Assembly (NCBI RefSeq): GCF_001046895.1
Contig: NZ_CAQI01000035.1
Location: 44,286 to 108,285 of the forward strand
Direction: 5' to 3'
DNA length: 64,000 bases
Source of the DNA: Pseudarthrobacter siccitolerans
GTDB taxonomy: Bacteria > Actinomycetota > Actinomycetes > Actinomycetales > Micrococcaceae
Under the pieces are notes generated by a model, which was not told where the DNA came from, ran no database searches, and saw only the letters and a list, made by a program, of their open reading frames with translations. The position numbers and the translations under genes are program-made. Shown piece after piece: positions 1 through 7,723 of this stretch. Position 1 is the first letter of the stretch. The number at the start of each line of letters is the position of its first letter.

Positions 1-783
1 CCGCCGGTCCTGGCCGAAGATCAGCTGGTGGCCCTGCCCGGGGACGGCGTCGTCCGCGTGGGTGGCCTGGCGGAAGTTCCGCTGCCGGCTGTTGGACACC
101 AGGAAGTGGCCGGAGCGGTCGACGGCGGCAATTCCCACGTCCGTTGCGTCCAGGACCGTCTCCAGCAGCTTCTCCCGTTCCCTGCTTTCGCGCAGCAGCG
201 CCCGGAGTTCCGTGTCTTTCTCTGCCAGCTCACGCTGTTGCAGCCTGACGTGGATGCTGGCGAACCTGATGGCGAGGGACACTGCGAGAGTCATCAGGGG
301 AAAGAGGAAAGTACTGGTGATGTCCGAGGCGGTCAGGTTGGGGAACCGTCCGGCGAGCGTCGGGACCATGATGAACATAGGTCCGAAGAAGCTCAGGACC
401 AGGCTGCTGCGCGTGAGCATCCCGGAGGCGGAGAGCCAGATCACCGGGAACACTGCCAGGACCGCCAGCCCGGGGAGCAGGGGAGCGGCGCCGTTCCGGA
501 GCAGCCCGATGGCCACAAAGTCCAGGACGGGAATCAGCAGGTACGGGCGGTGCGCCAGCCGCTCCCACGGGACCAGGAGGCAGGCCAGGAAGAGCACACC
601 CGAGAGGGTAATCCCCGCGAGGTACAGGGGGCTGTGCAGAAGCGTGGGCCAGGCGAAGGGCGTTGCTACCGCGAGGGCGGCCACGATCAGGGTCAGGGGG
701 AGCTGGCACAGTGCCACCTGCGAACGCGGCCCCAGCGCCTGGAAGATCCGCGCGGACCGGCGCGGAAAGAGGCGGTCAGCCAT
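1..783 (-). CDS. membrane PAS-domain sensor (histidine kinase N-terminal part), cut by window edge
   Basis: The frame is open from an ATG at 783 to the window edge (261 codons, no stop), so only the N-terminal part is visible. After a basic N-terminus (MADRLFPRRS) come about five or six hydrophobic segments (roughly residues 22-43, 50-72, 81-95, 101-120, 127-143, 157-174). A charged helix follows (about 178-205, signalling-helix-like) and then the start of a PAS domain near 208 (ETVLDATDVGIAAVDRSG). This layout is that of a membrane sensor histidine kinase or diguanylate cyclase; the catalytic part lies outside. AGGA lies just before the ATG. It is divergent from the response regulator at 1040, which favours a kinase partner, but that is inference. 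Confidence 0.75.
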   Translation of the reverse strand, partial: MADRLFPRRSARIFQALGPRSQVALCQLPLTLIVAALAVATPFAWPTLLHSPLYLAGITLSGVLFLACLLVPWERLAHRPYLLIPVLDFVAIGLLRNGAAPLLPGLAVLAVFPVIWLSASGMLTRSSLVLSFFGPMFIMVPTLAGRFPNLTASDITSTFLFPLMTLAVSLAIRFASIHVRLQQRELAEKDTELRALLRESREREKLLETVLDATDVGIAAVDRSGHFLVSNSRQRNFRQATHADDAVPGQGHQLIFGQDRR

Positions 784-913
784 GGATCCTGGCCCGGTCA
801 AGCGGGGCCGTGAAACGAGTTCCTGGGGCAGGCGCGACCGAATTCCTCAAGGGCACGCTGGCACACATCCTCTCCATGCTCGTAATCCACATGCTCTGTC
901 ATAATAATTGACT

Positions 914-933
914 TTTCAAATGCAATGTTGAAA
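914..933. promoter_or_regulatory. inverted repeat TTTCAA-N8-TTGAAA in kinase/regulator intergenic region
   Basis: The 256-bp gap between the divergent sensor and response-regulator genes contains an AT-rich patch, unusual for this sequence, with the dyad TTTCAA (914-919) and TTGAAA (928-933). A TATAAA box at 965-970 could be the -10 of the regulator gene. Operator function is inference. Confidence 0.35.
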
Positions 934-1039
934 CAGGTGTCATCAGCCCTACTTACTTGTAGCGTATAAAGAGTTGGAGCGGGAATGGCATTGGCGCTGG
1001 GCCAATGGGGGGCCGTAACCGCCTGGCGCAGGGATATCA

Positions 1040-1831
1040 ATGGACGATCTTGGTGTGGCTGTAGTAATTGAAGACGACGCCGATGTGCGGAACCTCCTCG
1101 AGGGAGTGTTGAGCCAGGCGGGCTTCGAGGTGCATACGGCCGTTGACGGGCGGGCCGGCGTGGAAGTGGTCCGCAGCAAGCAGGCCAACGTGGTGACTCT
1201 GGACATCGGGCTGCCGGACATCGACGGGCTCGAGGTCCTGCGGCGGATCCGCAACTTCAGCAACGCCTACATTGTGATGCTCACGGGCCGGACGGAGGAG
1301 CCGGATCTGCTGTCCGCGCTCAACGCCGGCGCTGACGACTACATAGCCAAGCCCTTCCGGCCCCGTGAGCTGCGGGCCCGTGTAGCTGCGATGATGCGCA
1401 GGCCGAGGCATGAGATCACCGGGCCGAAGCCGGCGCTGGCGGGGTGGGGAGCCGCGCCCGCAGCGGCAGCCCGTCCCGAAGACGCCGCGGTCCTGCAGCA
1501 TAACGGCCTGGAACTGAACCACCGCACCCGCACCGTGGAGGTCAATGGGGAACCCTTGACCCTCACGCGCAGCGAGTTTGATTTGCTGCACGTGCTCCTG
1601 AAGGGCGGCGGGGCAGTGTGTACCCGGGCCGATCTGGTGCGGGCAGTCCGGGGCGAGTTCTACGACGAGGACACCTACATCAGTGAGGCAGACGAACGCG
1701 CTGTTGAGGTCCACATCGGCAATCTTCGGCGCAAGCTGAAGGAGGATGCCGTCTCGCCCCGCTGGCTGCAGACCGTCCGCGGCGTGGGATACCGCCTGGC
1801 GCCGAGCCGGCAGGACGCGGCGAAGGGCTGA
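1040..1831 (+). CDS. OmpR/PhoB-type response regulator
   Basis: 263 aa. The N-terminal receiver domain (about 6-118) carries the acidic pair E11-D12-D13, phospho-acceptor D55 (TLDIGLPDIDG) and the conserved lysine in YIAKPFRP. After a 30-residue Ala/Pro-rich linker, a winged-helix DNA-binding domain (about 150-257) ends with the family signature TVRGVGYRL. The ATG at 1040 follows AGGGAT. It is divergent from the truncated membrane sensor at 1-783, its likely partner, and convergent with the Hpt-like gene 28 bp downstream. The phosphorylation chemistry appears intact, unlike that of the Hpt neighbour. Target genes are unknown; the adjoining Tad cluster is one possibility. Confidence 0.9.
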   Translation: MDDLGVAVVIEDDADVRNLLEGVLSQAGFEVHTAVDGRAGVEVVRSKQANVVTLDIGLPDIDGLEVLRRIRNFSNAYIVMLTGRTEEPDLLSALNAGADDYIAKPFRPRELRARVAAMMRRPRHEITGPKPALAGWGAAPAAAARPEDAAVLQHNGLELNHRTRTVEVNGEPLTLTRSEFDLLHVLLKGGGAVCTRADLVRAVRGEFYDEDTYISEADERAVEVHIGNLRRKLKEDAVSPRWLQTVRGVGYRLAPSRQDAAKG

Positions 1832-1859
1832 GGGCCCGTTGGGTCCGGAGGGCCGCGGG

Positions 1860-2324
1860 TCAGCCGTTTTTGAGGATGTAGGTGGACTGCAGCTCGGACA
1901 CGGTCTGGCCGCCGTCCTGGGTAACCCGCTCCATCAGGACCTGCCCCTGGCCGAATTCGCCCTGCCGGATCAGGGTCTCCAGCAGTTCTGCCAGTTTCGC
2001 CAGGCGCACGCCGCCCACCATGGCGGAGCTGATCTTGAGGCTGATGGCGGCATCCAGGGCGGATTCAATGTCGCGGCTGTTCACGGCCGCTGCCAGCCGG
2101 GCGCAGCGCTGGTCCCACATGGCCGCATAGTCACGGGCGAACCGCTGTGCGAGGCCGGAGCCGGCCAGTTCGTCTTCCAGCTCTTCCAGCACGGCTGCGT
2201 CAACGAGCGGCAAGAGCCCGGCCGCTTCCTGTGAGAACGCGGAACCGGAGGTTGCTGTGATCCCGGGCCGCGGTGGGTCCGCAGCTGCGCCCCTGTCGCT
2301 GGAGCCGGGATCTGGACTGTGCAT
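1860..2324 (-). CDS. Hpt-fold protein lacking the phosphorylatable histidine
   Basis: 154 aa. After a disordered, Pro/Ser-rich N-terminus (about 1-35), the protein is helical and matches the Hpt four-helix bundle. In the signature helix, where Hpt proteins have A-H-x-L-K-G-x-S, this one reads AISLKISSAMVGG: the histidine is isoleucine (ATC codon) and the following glycine is also isoleucine. The only histidine in the protein is H2, outside the fold. It therefore cannot relay phosphate conventionally; it may bind a receiver or kinase as a pseudo-Hpt. It lies 94 bp beyond tadC of Tad cluster 1, same strand, with its own -10 box TAGCCT (2331-2336) 6 nt before the ATG, suggesting a leaderless transcript. 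Confidence 0.75.
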   Translation of the reverse strand: MHSPDPGSSDRGAAADPPRPGITATSGSAFSQEAAGLLPLVDAAVLEELEDELAGSGLAQRFARDYAAMWDQRCARLAAAVNSRDIESALDAAISLKISSAMVGGVRLAKLAELLETLIRQGEFGQGQVLMERVTQDGGQTVSELQSTYILKNG

Positions 2325-2418
2325 TCTTCAAGGCTACTTCCTGGAATTCGATGGTTGTCCTATTTCGGGTGATCCTGTGTAAACCTTGAGGGATCTTTTG
2401 GGGTGAGGCTGATGGGTC

Positions 2419-3303
2419 CTATTGGCTGCTGAAGGTGACGATGGTATTGATGACGGCCGGGCCGAGAATGGCGATGAACAGCACCGGGAAAATAAAGAAC
2501 AACAGCGGAAACAGGATCATCACCGGAAGTTTCATGGCCTTTTCTTCAGCCCGCTGCCTGCGCTTCACCCGCATCACTTTTGCCTGGACCCGGAGGACCC
2601 GGCTGATCGCGATGCCGTACGTGTCCGCCTGCACCACTGCCTGGACAAAGCTGCGCAGCTCCGGAATGTTGGTTCTCTCAGCAAGGGCGAGGTAGGACTC
2701 CCTGCGGCTCCGGCCCACCTGCATGTCCTGCAGGGTCCGCACCAGTTCCTCCGCCAGCGGTCCCTTGCCGTTGTCCCCGGCCCGCGCCATAGCGCCCTCG
2801 AAACCAAGGCCGGCCTCAACGGAGATCAGCATCTGGTCCAGGGTGTTGGCGAGTTCCAGCTGGATGACTTTCTGGCGCTCCAGCCCTTTGCTGTAGAGCA
2901 GGAGGTCCGGGATGAAGTAGCCCAGGAACAGCAGGAACAGCCCCGCCAGTTTCATCAGGGGCGTGCTGCCCACCGAGCTCAGATAGACACCGGCGGTCAC
3001 GCCCGCCACGCCGATGCCCAGTTTGGACCCCAGCACTTTGCCCAGCGGCATGGACACGGGCCTGCCAGCCAGGGCCAACAACCGGTCAAGGAAGGCTACG
3101 TAGGCGGGCGGGGTGAGCCGGCGGCCGATCCCCTCGAGCAGGCCCGGTTTGGCAACGGGAGCGACAGCCAGGGGAGTGGCCCCGCGGGACAGCAGGTCGC
3201 TGACCGCCACGCGGCCCTGCTTGTCCACGGTCAGGGCTGACCACGCCAAGGCGCCGACGGGGACGCAGACCAGCAGGACGGAGAGGAGAACTATGAGGTT
3301 CAT
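2419..3303 (-). CDS. tadC: Tad pilus inner-membrane platform protein TadC (cluster 1)
   Basis: 294 aa, type II secretion F (GspF-like) family. An N-terminal membrane anchor is followed by a basic cytoplasmic region, paired membrane helices (about 100-135), the T2SSF domain (NTLDQMLISVEAGLGFEGAMARA, about 150-250) and two C-terminal helices after the basic stretch RVKRRQRAEEKAMKLP. In Tad systems TadB and TadC form the membrane platform that couples the CpaF/TadA ATPase to pilin polymerisation. The ATG at 3303 has GAGGA upstream and follows the tadB stop by 7 bp. Last gene of Tad cluster 1. Confidence 0.92.
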   Translation of the reverse strand: MNLIVLLSVLLVCVPVGALAWSALTVDKQGRVAVSDLLSRGATPLAVAPVAKPGLLEGIGRRLTPPAYVAFLDRLLALAGRPVSMPLGKVLGSKLGIGVAGVTAGVYLSSVGSTPLMKLAGLFLLFLGYFIPDLLLYSKGLERQKVIQLELANTLDQMLISVEAGLGFEGAMARAGDNGKGPLAEELVRTLQDMQVGRSRRESYLALAERTNIPELRSFVQAVVQADTYGIAISRVLRVQAKVMRVKRRQRAEEKAMKLPVMILFPLLFFIFPVLFIAILGPAVINTIVTFSSQ

Positions 3304-3310
3304 GGCATCC

Positions 3311-4243
3311 TCAGAACTTCAGGTCGATGATCTTGCGCATCCAGAGCGCGCCGATGGTCATAAGGACGAACGACGCGCCGATCATCACCCAGCCCAGGGG
3401 ATGGGTGAACATCGAGTTCATGTAGTTCGGGCTCACGGACAGGAGCATGGCCACGATACCGAAGGGCATGGCGATGAGGATGTAGGCAGAGAACTTGCCC
3501 TCGGCCGCCAGGGCCTTGATGTGTCCCTTGATCTCAGCGCGCTCGCGGATGGTTTCGTTCACCTGGTCCAGGACGTCCGCCAGGTTGCCGCCTACTTCGC
3601 GGTTGATCTGGATGGCCTGGGAAATCCAGACAAAGTCCTCGTTCTTCATCCGGTCAGCTGTATCGTTGAGGGCCGCGAGCAGGTCGCGGCCCAGGCTGGT
3701 CTCGGTGATCACCCGCCGCATCTCCTCCGAGGTCGGTTTCTGGGATTCGGCGGCCGCAGCATCGATGGCGCGCAGGATGCTGTGGCCGGCGCGAAGGCCG
3801 CCGGAGAGCAATTGGAGCGTATCGCCGAGTTGGCTGTCGAACGTGGCACGGCGTTTTCCGGCGAGGAATCCCAGGACCAGCTTCCCCACGAAGGGCGCGA
3901 GCAGGGCCAGCAGGATTCCCACCAGCGGACCGACGGTGACCATACCCACGAGCATCCCGACGCACGCACCGATGCCCACCAGGAGGAAGAACTCGGCCTG
4001 GCTCAGGCGCAGCCCGGCGTCTTCGAGTTCGGTCCGGGAGAAGAGGCGGACGTTCCGTCCCTGCAGGAGGCGTTCGAAGGACCGGACGCCGGAGAGGGCC
4101 AGGCGGGAGATCGACGACGGCGGCTCGGGGTCAAAAGGGCGGCGGCGGTCCAGTGGCACTTCTGGAGTGCTGGGCAGCAGTACGGCTAGGCCCAGGAGGG
4201 TGACGGCGAGCAGCAGGATGACTGCTCCGACAGCGAGGATCAC
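3311..4243 (-). CDS. tadB: Tad pilus inner-membrane platform protein TadB (cluster 1)
   Basis: 310 aa, partner of TadC. One hydrophobic N-terminal helix, a basic linker with an FERLLQGRNVRLFSRTELEDAG-like segment, two membrane helices around 85-130, then a T2SSF domain (GDTLQLLSGGLRAGHSILRAIDAAA, about 155-275) and two C-terminal membrane helices. The start is GTG at 4243, 8 bp after the cpaF stop, so translation is probably coupled. It is clearly paralogous to 10569-11510, sharing AIQINREVGG and KGHIKALAAEGKFSAYILIAMP-type blocks. Confidence 0.92.
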   Translation of the reverse strand: MILAVGAVILLLAVTLLGLAVLLPSTPEVPLDRRRPFDPEPPSSISRLALSGVRSFERLLQGRNVRLFSRTELEDAGLRLSQAEFFLLVGIGACVGMLVGMVTVGPLVGILLALLAPFVGKLVLGFLAGKRRATFDSQLGDTLQLLSGGLRAGHSILRAIDAAAAESQKPTSEEMRRVITETSLGRDLLAALNDTADRMKNEDFVWISQAIQINREVGGNLADVLDQVNETIRERAEIKGHIKALAAEGKFSAYILIAMPFGIVAMLLSVSPNYMNSMFTHPLGWVMIGASFVLMTIGALWMRKIIDLKF

Positions 4244-4251
4244 GGCTGTGC

Positions 4252-5748
4252 CTATCTTCCGGGTGTTTGGTGTGCGGGGTTTTGCGGACCGGCGAAGACG
4301 CTGGGGGAGACGTGGATGCCCAGGTCCTCGAACCGGTCGATGAAGCGCGGCCGGATTCCGGTGGCGACAGGTCTGCCGAGGAAGCGGCCCTGGGCGTCCA
4401 CACCGGCGGAGTAATCGAAGACGAACGCGTCCTGGAGGGTCACGATGTCCCCTTCCATACCCTGCACTTCGGTGACGTGGGTGATGCGGCGGGAGCCGTC
4501 ACGCAGCCTGGAAATCTGGACGATGAGGTTGACGGCGGAGGCAATCTGCTCGCGGATGGCCCGCAGCGGCAGGTCCATGCCGGCCATCAGCACCAGCGTC
4601 TCGAGACGGGCCACGGCGTCGCGTGGCGAGTTGGAGTGCACCGTGGAGAGGGAACCGTCGTGGCCGGTGTTCATGGCCTGGAGCATGTCCAGCGATTCCC
4701 CGCCACGGACTTCACCCACCACGATCCGGTCCGGCCGCATACGCAGGGAGTTGCGCAGCAGCTCGCGGATGGTGACTTCGCCCTTGCCTTCGGTGTTCGG
4801 CGGCCTGCTTTCGAGACGGACCACGTGCTGCTGCTGGATCTGGAGTTCCACCGCGTCCTCGATGGTGACGATCCGTTCGTCGGACGGAAGGAAGGAGGAC
4901 AGCACATTGAGCAGGGTTGTCTTACCGGTGCCGGTACCGCCGGAGACGATGATGTTGAGCTTGGCCTTGACGCAGGCGTTGAGCAGCTCGGCCATTTCCG
5001 GGGTGAGGGTTCCGAAGTCGATGAGGTTCTGTACCGTCAACGGAGTCTTGCTGAACTTTCGGATGGTCAGTGAGGAGCCGCCGACGGCGAGTGGCGGGAT
5101 TACGGCGTTCACACGGGAGCCGTCCTCGAGCCGGGCATCGACCAAAGGCGAGGACTCGTCGATGCGGCGGCCGACCTTGGAGACGATGCGCTCGATGACC
5201 TTGCGCAGGTGCTCCTCAGAGCCGAACCGGAATTCGGTGAGCGTCAGCTTGCCTTTCCGCTCCACGTAGATCTGGTCCATGCGGTTGACCATGATTTCCG
5301 TGACGGCGGGATCGTCCAGCAGGCGCTGGAGGGGGCCGTAGCCCAGCACGTCATCCGCGACGTCCCGGACCAGGCGGGTGCGCTCCTCGGGGCTGAGGGG
5401 TACCTGTTCGGCGTCGATGATCCGGGTCAGTTCCTCCTTGGCCGTAGCCCGGAGCTCCTGCTCAGTGACGGCCGCGTCGTTGAACCGCGTGCCCATCCGC
5501 TCGAAAAGTGCGGTGGCCGCCCTGTCCTTCATGGCTGCGAAGACATCCACCTTCGGTGAGGCGGGCACTGAGGGGGTGCCGGCGTCGTACGTTGGCGTGA
5601 GGGGAGCCTGCTGGGCAGGAGCGTGCCGCACCCCGCCGTCCTGGGAGGGGGGCACGACGGCGGGGCTTGGCGGTTCGAGAACGGCAACATTGCTGCCGGT
5701 CGTCTGGGCGCGGTCCTGGACGGCGCTGATCCGTTCGGAGAGCTTCAT
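4252..5748 (-). CDS. cpaF: Tad pilus assembly/secretion ATPase CpaF (TadA), cluster 1
   Basis: 498 aa. A Pro/Ala-rich N-terminus (to about 90) is followed by the N-terminal helical domain and the VirB11/PulE-type ATPase domain. Walker A is [13 protein letters not shown] with K276; the Asp box ([12 protein letters not shown]) and Walker B region (RIVVGEVRGGE) follow, then the His box ([20 protein letters not shown]). It powers Flp pilin polymerisation as a cytoplasmic hexamer. The start chosen is ATG 5748 (MKLSERIS), with an AAGGGTGG ribosome-binding site and a 1-bp TAATG overlap with the cpaE stop. The same frame stays open upstream to 6108, but that part overlaps cpaE and is composition artefact. 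The paralogue at 11513 starts with the same MKLS motif. Confidence 0.95.
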   Translation of the reverse strand: MKLSERISAVQDRAQTTGSNVAVLEPPSPAVVPPSQDGGVRHAPAQQAPLTPTYDAGTPSVPASPKVDVFAAMKDRAATALFERMGTRFNDAAVTEQELRATAKEELTRIIDAEQVPLSPEERTRLVRDVADDVLGYGPLQRLLDDPAVTEIMVNRMDQIYVERKGKLTLTEFRFGSEEHLRKVIERIVSKVGRRIDESSPLVDARLEDGSRVNAVIPPLAVGGSSLTIRKFSKTPLTVQNLIDFGTLTPEMAELLNACVKAKLNIIVSGGTGTGKTTLLNVLSSFLPSDERIVTIEDAVELQIQQQHVVRLESRPPNTEGKGEVTIRELLRNSLRMRPDRIVVGEVRGGESLDMLQAMNTGHDGSLSTVHSNSPRDAVARLETLVLMAGMDLPLRAIREQIASAVNLIVQISRLRDGSRRITHVTEVQGMEGDIVTLQDAFVFDYSAGVDAQGRFLGRPVATGIRPRFIDRFEDLGIHVSPSVFAGPQNPAHQTPGR

Positions 5749-6941
5749 TAGATGACCACCCTTCGGTGAAGCTTGCGCTGGGCCTGGGCGCGCCATGCCG
5801 GGTTGAACCGTTCCACCAGGTGGCGGAGGCTCTTCACGGCGGGGTCCTTCTTGGATTCCTGGAGGACGGGGATGCCGCGGTTGGTGGACAGTGCCACGGC
5901 GCGGGACCGGGGGACGCTGACGTCTACCGGCGCGCCGATGGTCGATTCGACGTCGCGGACGTTGAGGCCTGCCTTGGGGTCGGCCATGTTGAGGACAACG
6001 TGGCGCGATTCGGGCATGATGTCGAGCTGGCGGAGCACCTCGAGGCCGGAGCGGAGGCCGCGCAGGCTGGGGATGTCCATGGCGCTGACCCACACCACGT
6101 CGGTGCACTGCTCCATGGCGGCGAGGCCGATTTCGGGCATGCCGGGGGCGGTATCCAGGACTACGTACTGGAATTCGTGGGACAGCTGTTCCACCAGGCG
6201 GCTGACCTGTTCCGGGGTGATGTGATCCGCGTCCACCGGGTTGGGCGGTGCGCAGAGGGCGTAGATGCCGGCCGGGTGCACCGTGAGGAAGGCCTTGAGG
6301 ACCAGGGAGTCCTGGGCGGCTGCGGGGGTGACGGCATCGGTGACCGTGTGCTGCGGGTTGAGGTAGAGGCCGGAAGCGACGTCGCCGAACTGCAGGTCCA
6401 GGTCCACGATGACCACGCTCATGGGCGCGATCTGGCCCAGGCCGATAGCGATGTTGGTGGCAAGAGTGGTCTTACCGACGCCGCCCTTGGGGGAGAAGAC
6501 GCCGATCACCAGGCCCTTGCCGTTCTCTGTTTGTTGAGCCTCGGGGCTGCGGTGGCGGGTGGCGAAGGACTGGCAGGCCCGTTCGAGCAGTACGCGGATT
6601 TCCGCGGCGTCCGCCTGCGGGCTGAGGATGTCCCGGATGCCGGCGCGCATGGCGTGCAGGAGGAGGGCGGGGTCCACGTCGCTGACCAGCACCAGGCTGA
6701 GGCCGGGGAGCTGGACGTCGAAGACCTTTGCGAAGCGCAGCGCCTCCTCGTAGGGGACGTCGGGTCCGATGATGAGGACTTCGGGCTGTTCCTGGTTGAG
6801 GAGGGCGAACAGTTCCTGCGGGCCGGCCGGGAGGATGTCTGAGGCTATGGTCTGCACGGAACCGCGTAGGCCGTTGGCCACGGCGGCGCGCAGCTTCTGG
6901 TCGAAGTCGCCGTTGGGGGAGAGCAGGACGAAGCGGCTCAC
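5748..6941 (-). CDS. cpaE: Tad pilus assembly protein CpaE: pseudo-receiver plus MinD/ParA-type ATPase (cluster 1)
   Basis: 397 aa. Residues 1-130 have a receiver-like fold in which the phospho-acceptor position is not aspartate (VLIIGPDVPYEEAL), a known feature of CpaE proteins. A deviant-Walker ATPase follows ([16 protein letters not shown], with both lysines; then [17 protein letters not shown] and VLDTAPGMPE). In other bacteria CpaE localises the pilus machine. The start is GTG 6941, overlapping the cpaB stop by 4 bp (GTGA). The C-terminus ends in KLHRRVVI, shared with the cluster 2 copy. Confidence 0.92.
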   Translation of the reverse strand: MSRFVLLSPNGDFDQKLRAAVANGLRGSVQTIASDILPAGPQELFALLNQEQPEVLIIGPDVPYEEALRFAKVFDVQLPGLSLVLVSDVDPALLLHAMRAGIRDILSPQADAAEIRVLLERACQSFATRHRSPEAQQTENGKGLVIGVFSPKGGVGKTTLATNIAIGLGQIAPMSVVIVDLDLQFGDVASGLYLNPQHTVTDAVTPAAAQDSLVLKAFLTVHPAGIYALCAPPNPVDADHITPEQVSRLVEQLSHEFQYVVLDTAPGMPEIGLAAMEQCTDVVWVSAMDIPSLRGLRSGLEVLRQLDIMPESRHVVLNMADPKAGLNVRDVESTIGAPVDVSVPRSRAVALSTNRGIPVLQESKKDPAVKSLRHLVERFNPAWRAQAQRKLHRRVVI

Positions 6942-7693
6942 TTGTACACCCCTTCCTTGCGTTCGATCCGGGGGCCGTTGTCCTGGGCGTCCAGGGGTTC
7001 CTTGGTGAGCCAGAGGCTGCCGTTGATGGATGTGAAGATGATCTTGCTGGCATCCACATCGGTGACTGCGACGGTGAGCATCAGGGAGCCTTCCGGGAGG
7101 GTGGTGTCCGCGGGGTTGGTTCCGTCCTCGGCTTTCTCGGCGCTCGCGGCTTGGGGTGCCCGCTGCACGGCGGTGACGAGTACTTTGCGGAGGGTGAGTT
7201 GGGTGGTGGCATCGGCAGCGGCGGCCTTGACGGCGCCGTTTTCGAAGTTGAGTGAGATGCCCACGTGATCGCCGACGTTGATGCGTCCGCCTACTACGCG
7301 CTTGGGTTCCACTTCAAAGGAGACTTCCTGCAGGCCTGCGGGGACCTCGACGGCGCCTTGGGCTTTGACGTCTTCGGGGGCGACTAGGCGCTCGGCGAGG
7401 AGCTGTTCGCCGGGTACCAGATCCACCGCACTGACGGTCCCGGCCTTGTTTTCGAGGGTGCTGAGGGCGGTGTCTGAAACGCCGGCGGCCGGCATCTTCT
7501 CCACGGCCAGCGAGGCCGTCATGTCATTGACGGGGGTGCCGGCGGGGATTGCGGTCTTGACGACCAGTACGTCTTTGGGCTGCGTTGAAGCCAGCGCCCG
7601 CTGGTCCGCGCCCTGGGCATAAAAGACTATGAGGAGGGCCCCTACGATCGCCAAAGCGACCGCAGCCGTTCCGGCGAGCATGCGAGACTTCAC
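6938..7693 (-). CDS. cpaB: Flp pilus assembly protein CpaB/RcpC, SAF domain (cluster 1)
   Basis: 251 aa. A single N-terminal membrane anchor (KSRMLAGTAAVALAIVGALLI) is followed by a SAF domain (about 45-115; KTAIPAGTPVNDM and DLVPGEQLLAERLV) and a C-terminal RcpC domain (EVPAGLQEVSFEVEPKRVVGG, about 120-240). It is an outward-facing periplasm/wall-side component; SAF domains resemble antifreeze and pilus-chaperone folds. The GTG at 7693 is chosen over the upstream TTG at 7699 because CAGGAG sits 6 nt before it and the paralogue at 14172 also begins with KSR(M/L)L. The gap to tadG is 30 bp. Confidence 0.9.
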   Translation of the reverse strand: MKSRMLAGTAAVALAIVGALLIVFYAQGADQRALASTQPKDVLVVKTAIPAGTPVNDMTASLAVEKMPAAGVSDTALSTLENKAGTVSAVDLVPGEQLLAERLVAPEDVKAQGAVEVPAGLQEVSFEVEPKRVVGGRINVGDHVGISLNFENGAVKAAAADATTQLTLRKVLVTAVQRAPQAASAEKAEDGTNPADTTLPEGSLMLTVAVTDVDASKIIFTSINGSLWLTKEPLDAQDNGPRIERKEGVYK

Positions 7694-7723
7694 TTTCAAC
7701 TCCTGGATAAGGGATTACTGGTT

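Noticed and set aside
4252..6108. 618-codon version of cpaF
   Set aside because: The first 120 codons overlap cpaE in another frame and are Pro/Arg/His-rich noise; ATG 5748 has a ribosome-binding site and matches the paralogue's start.
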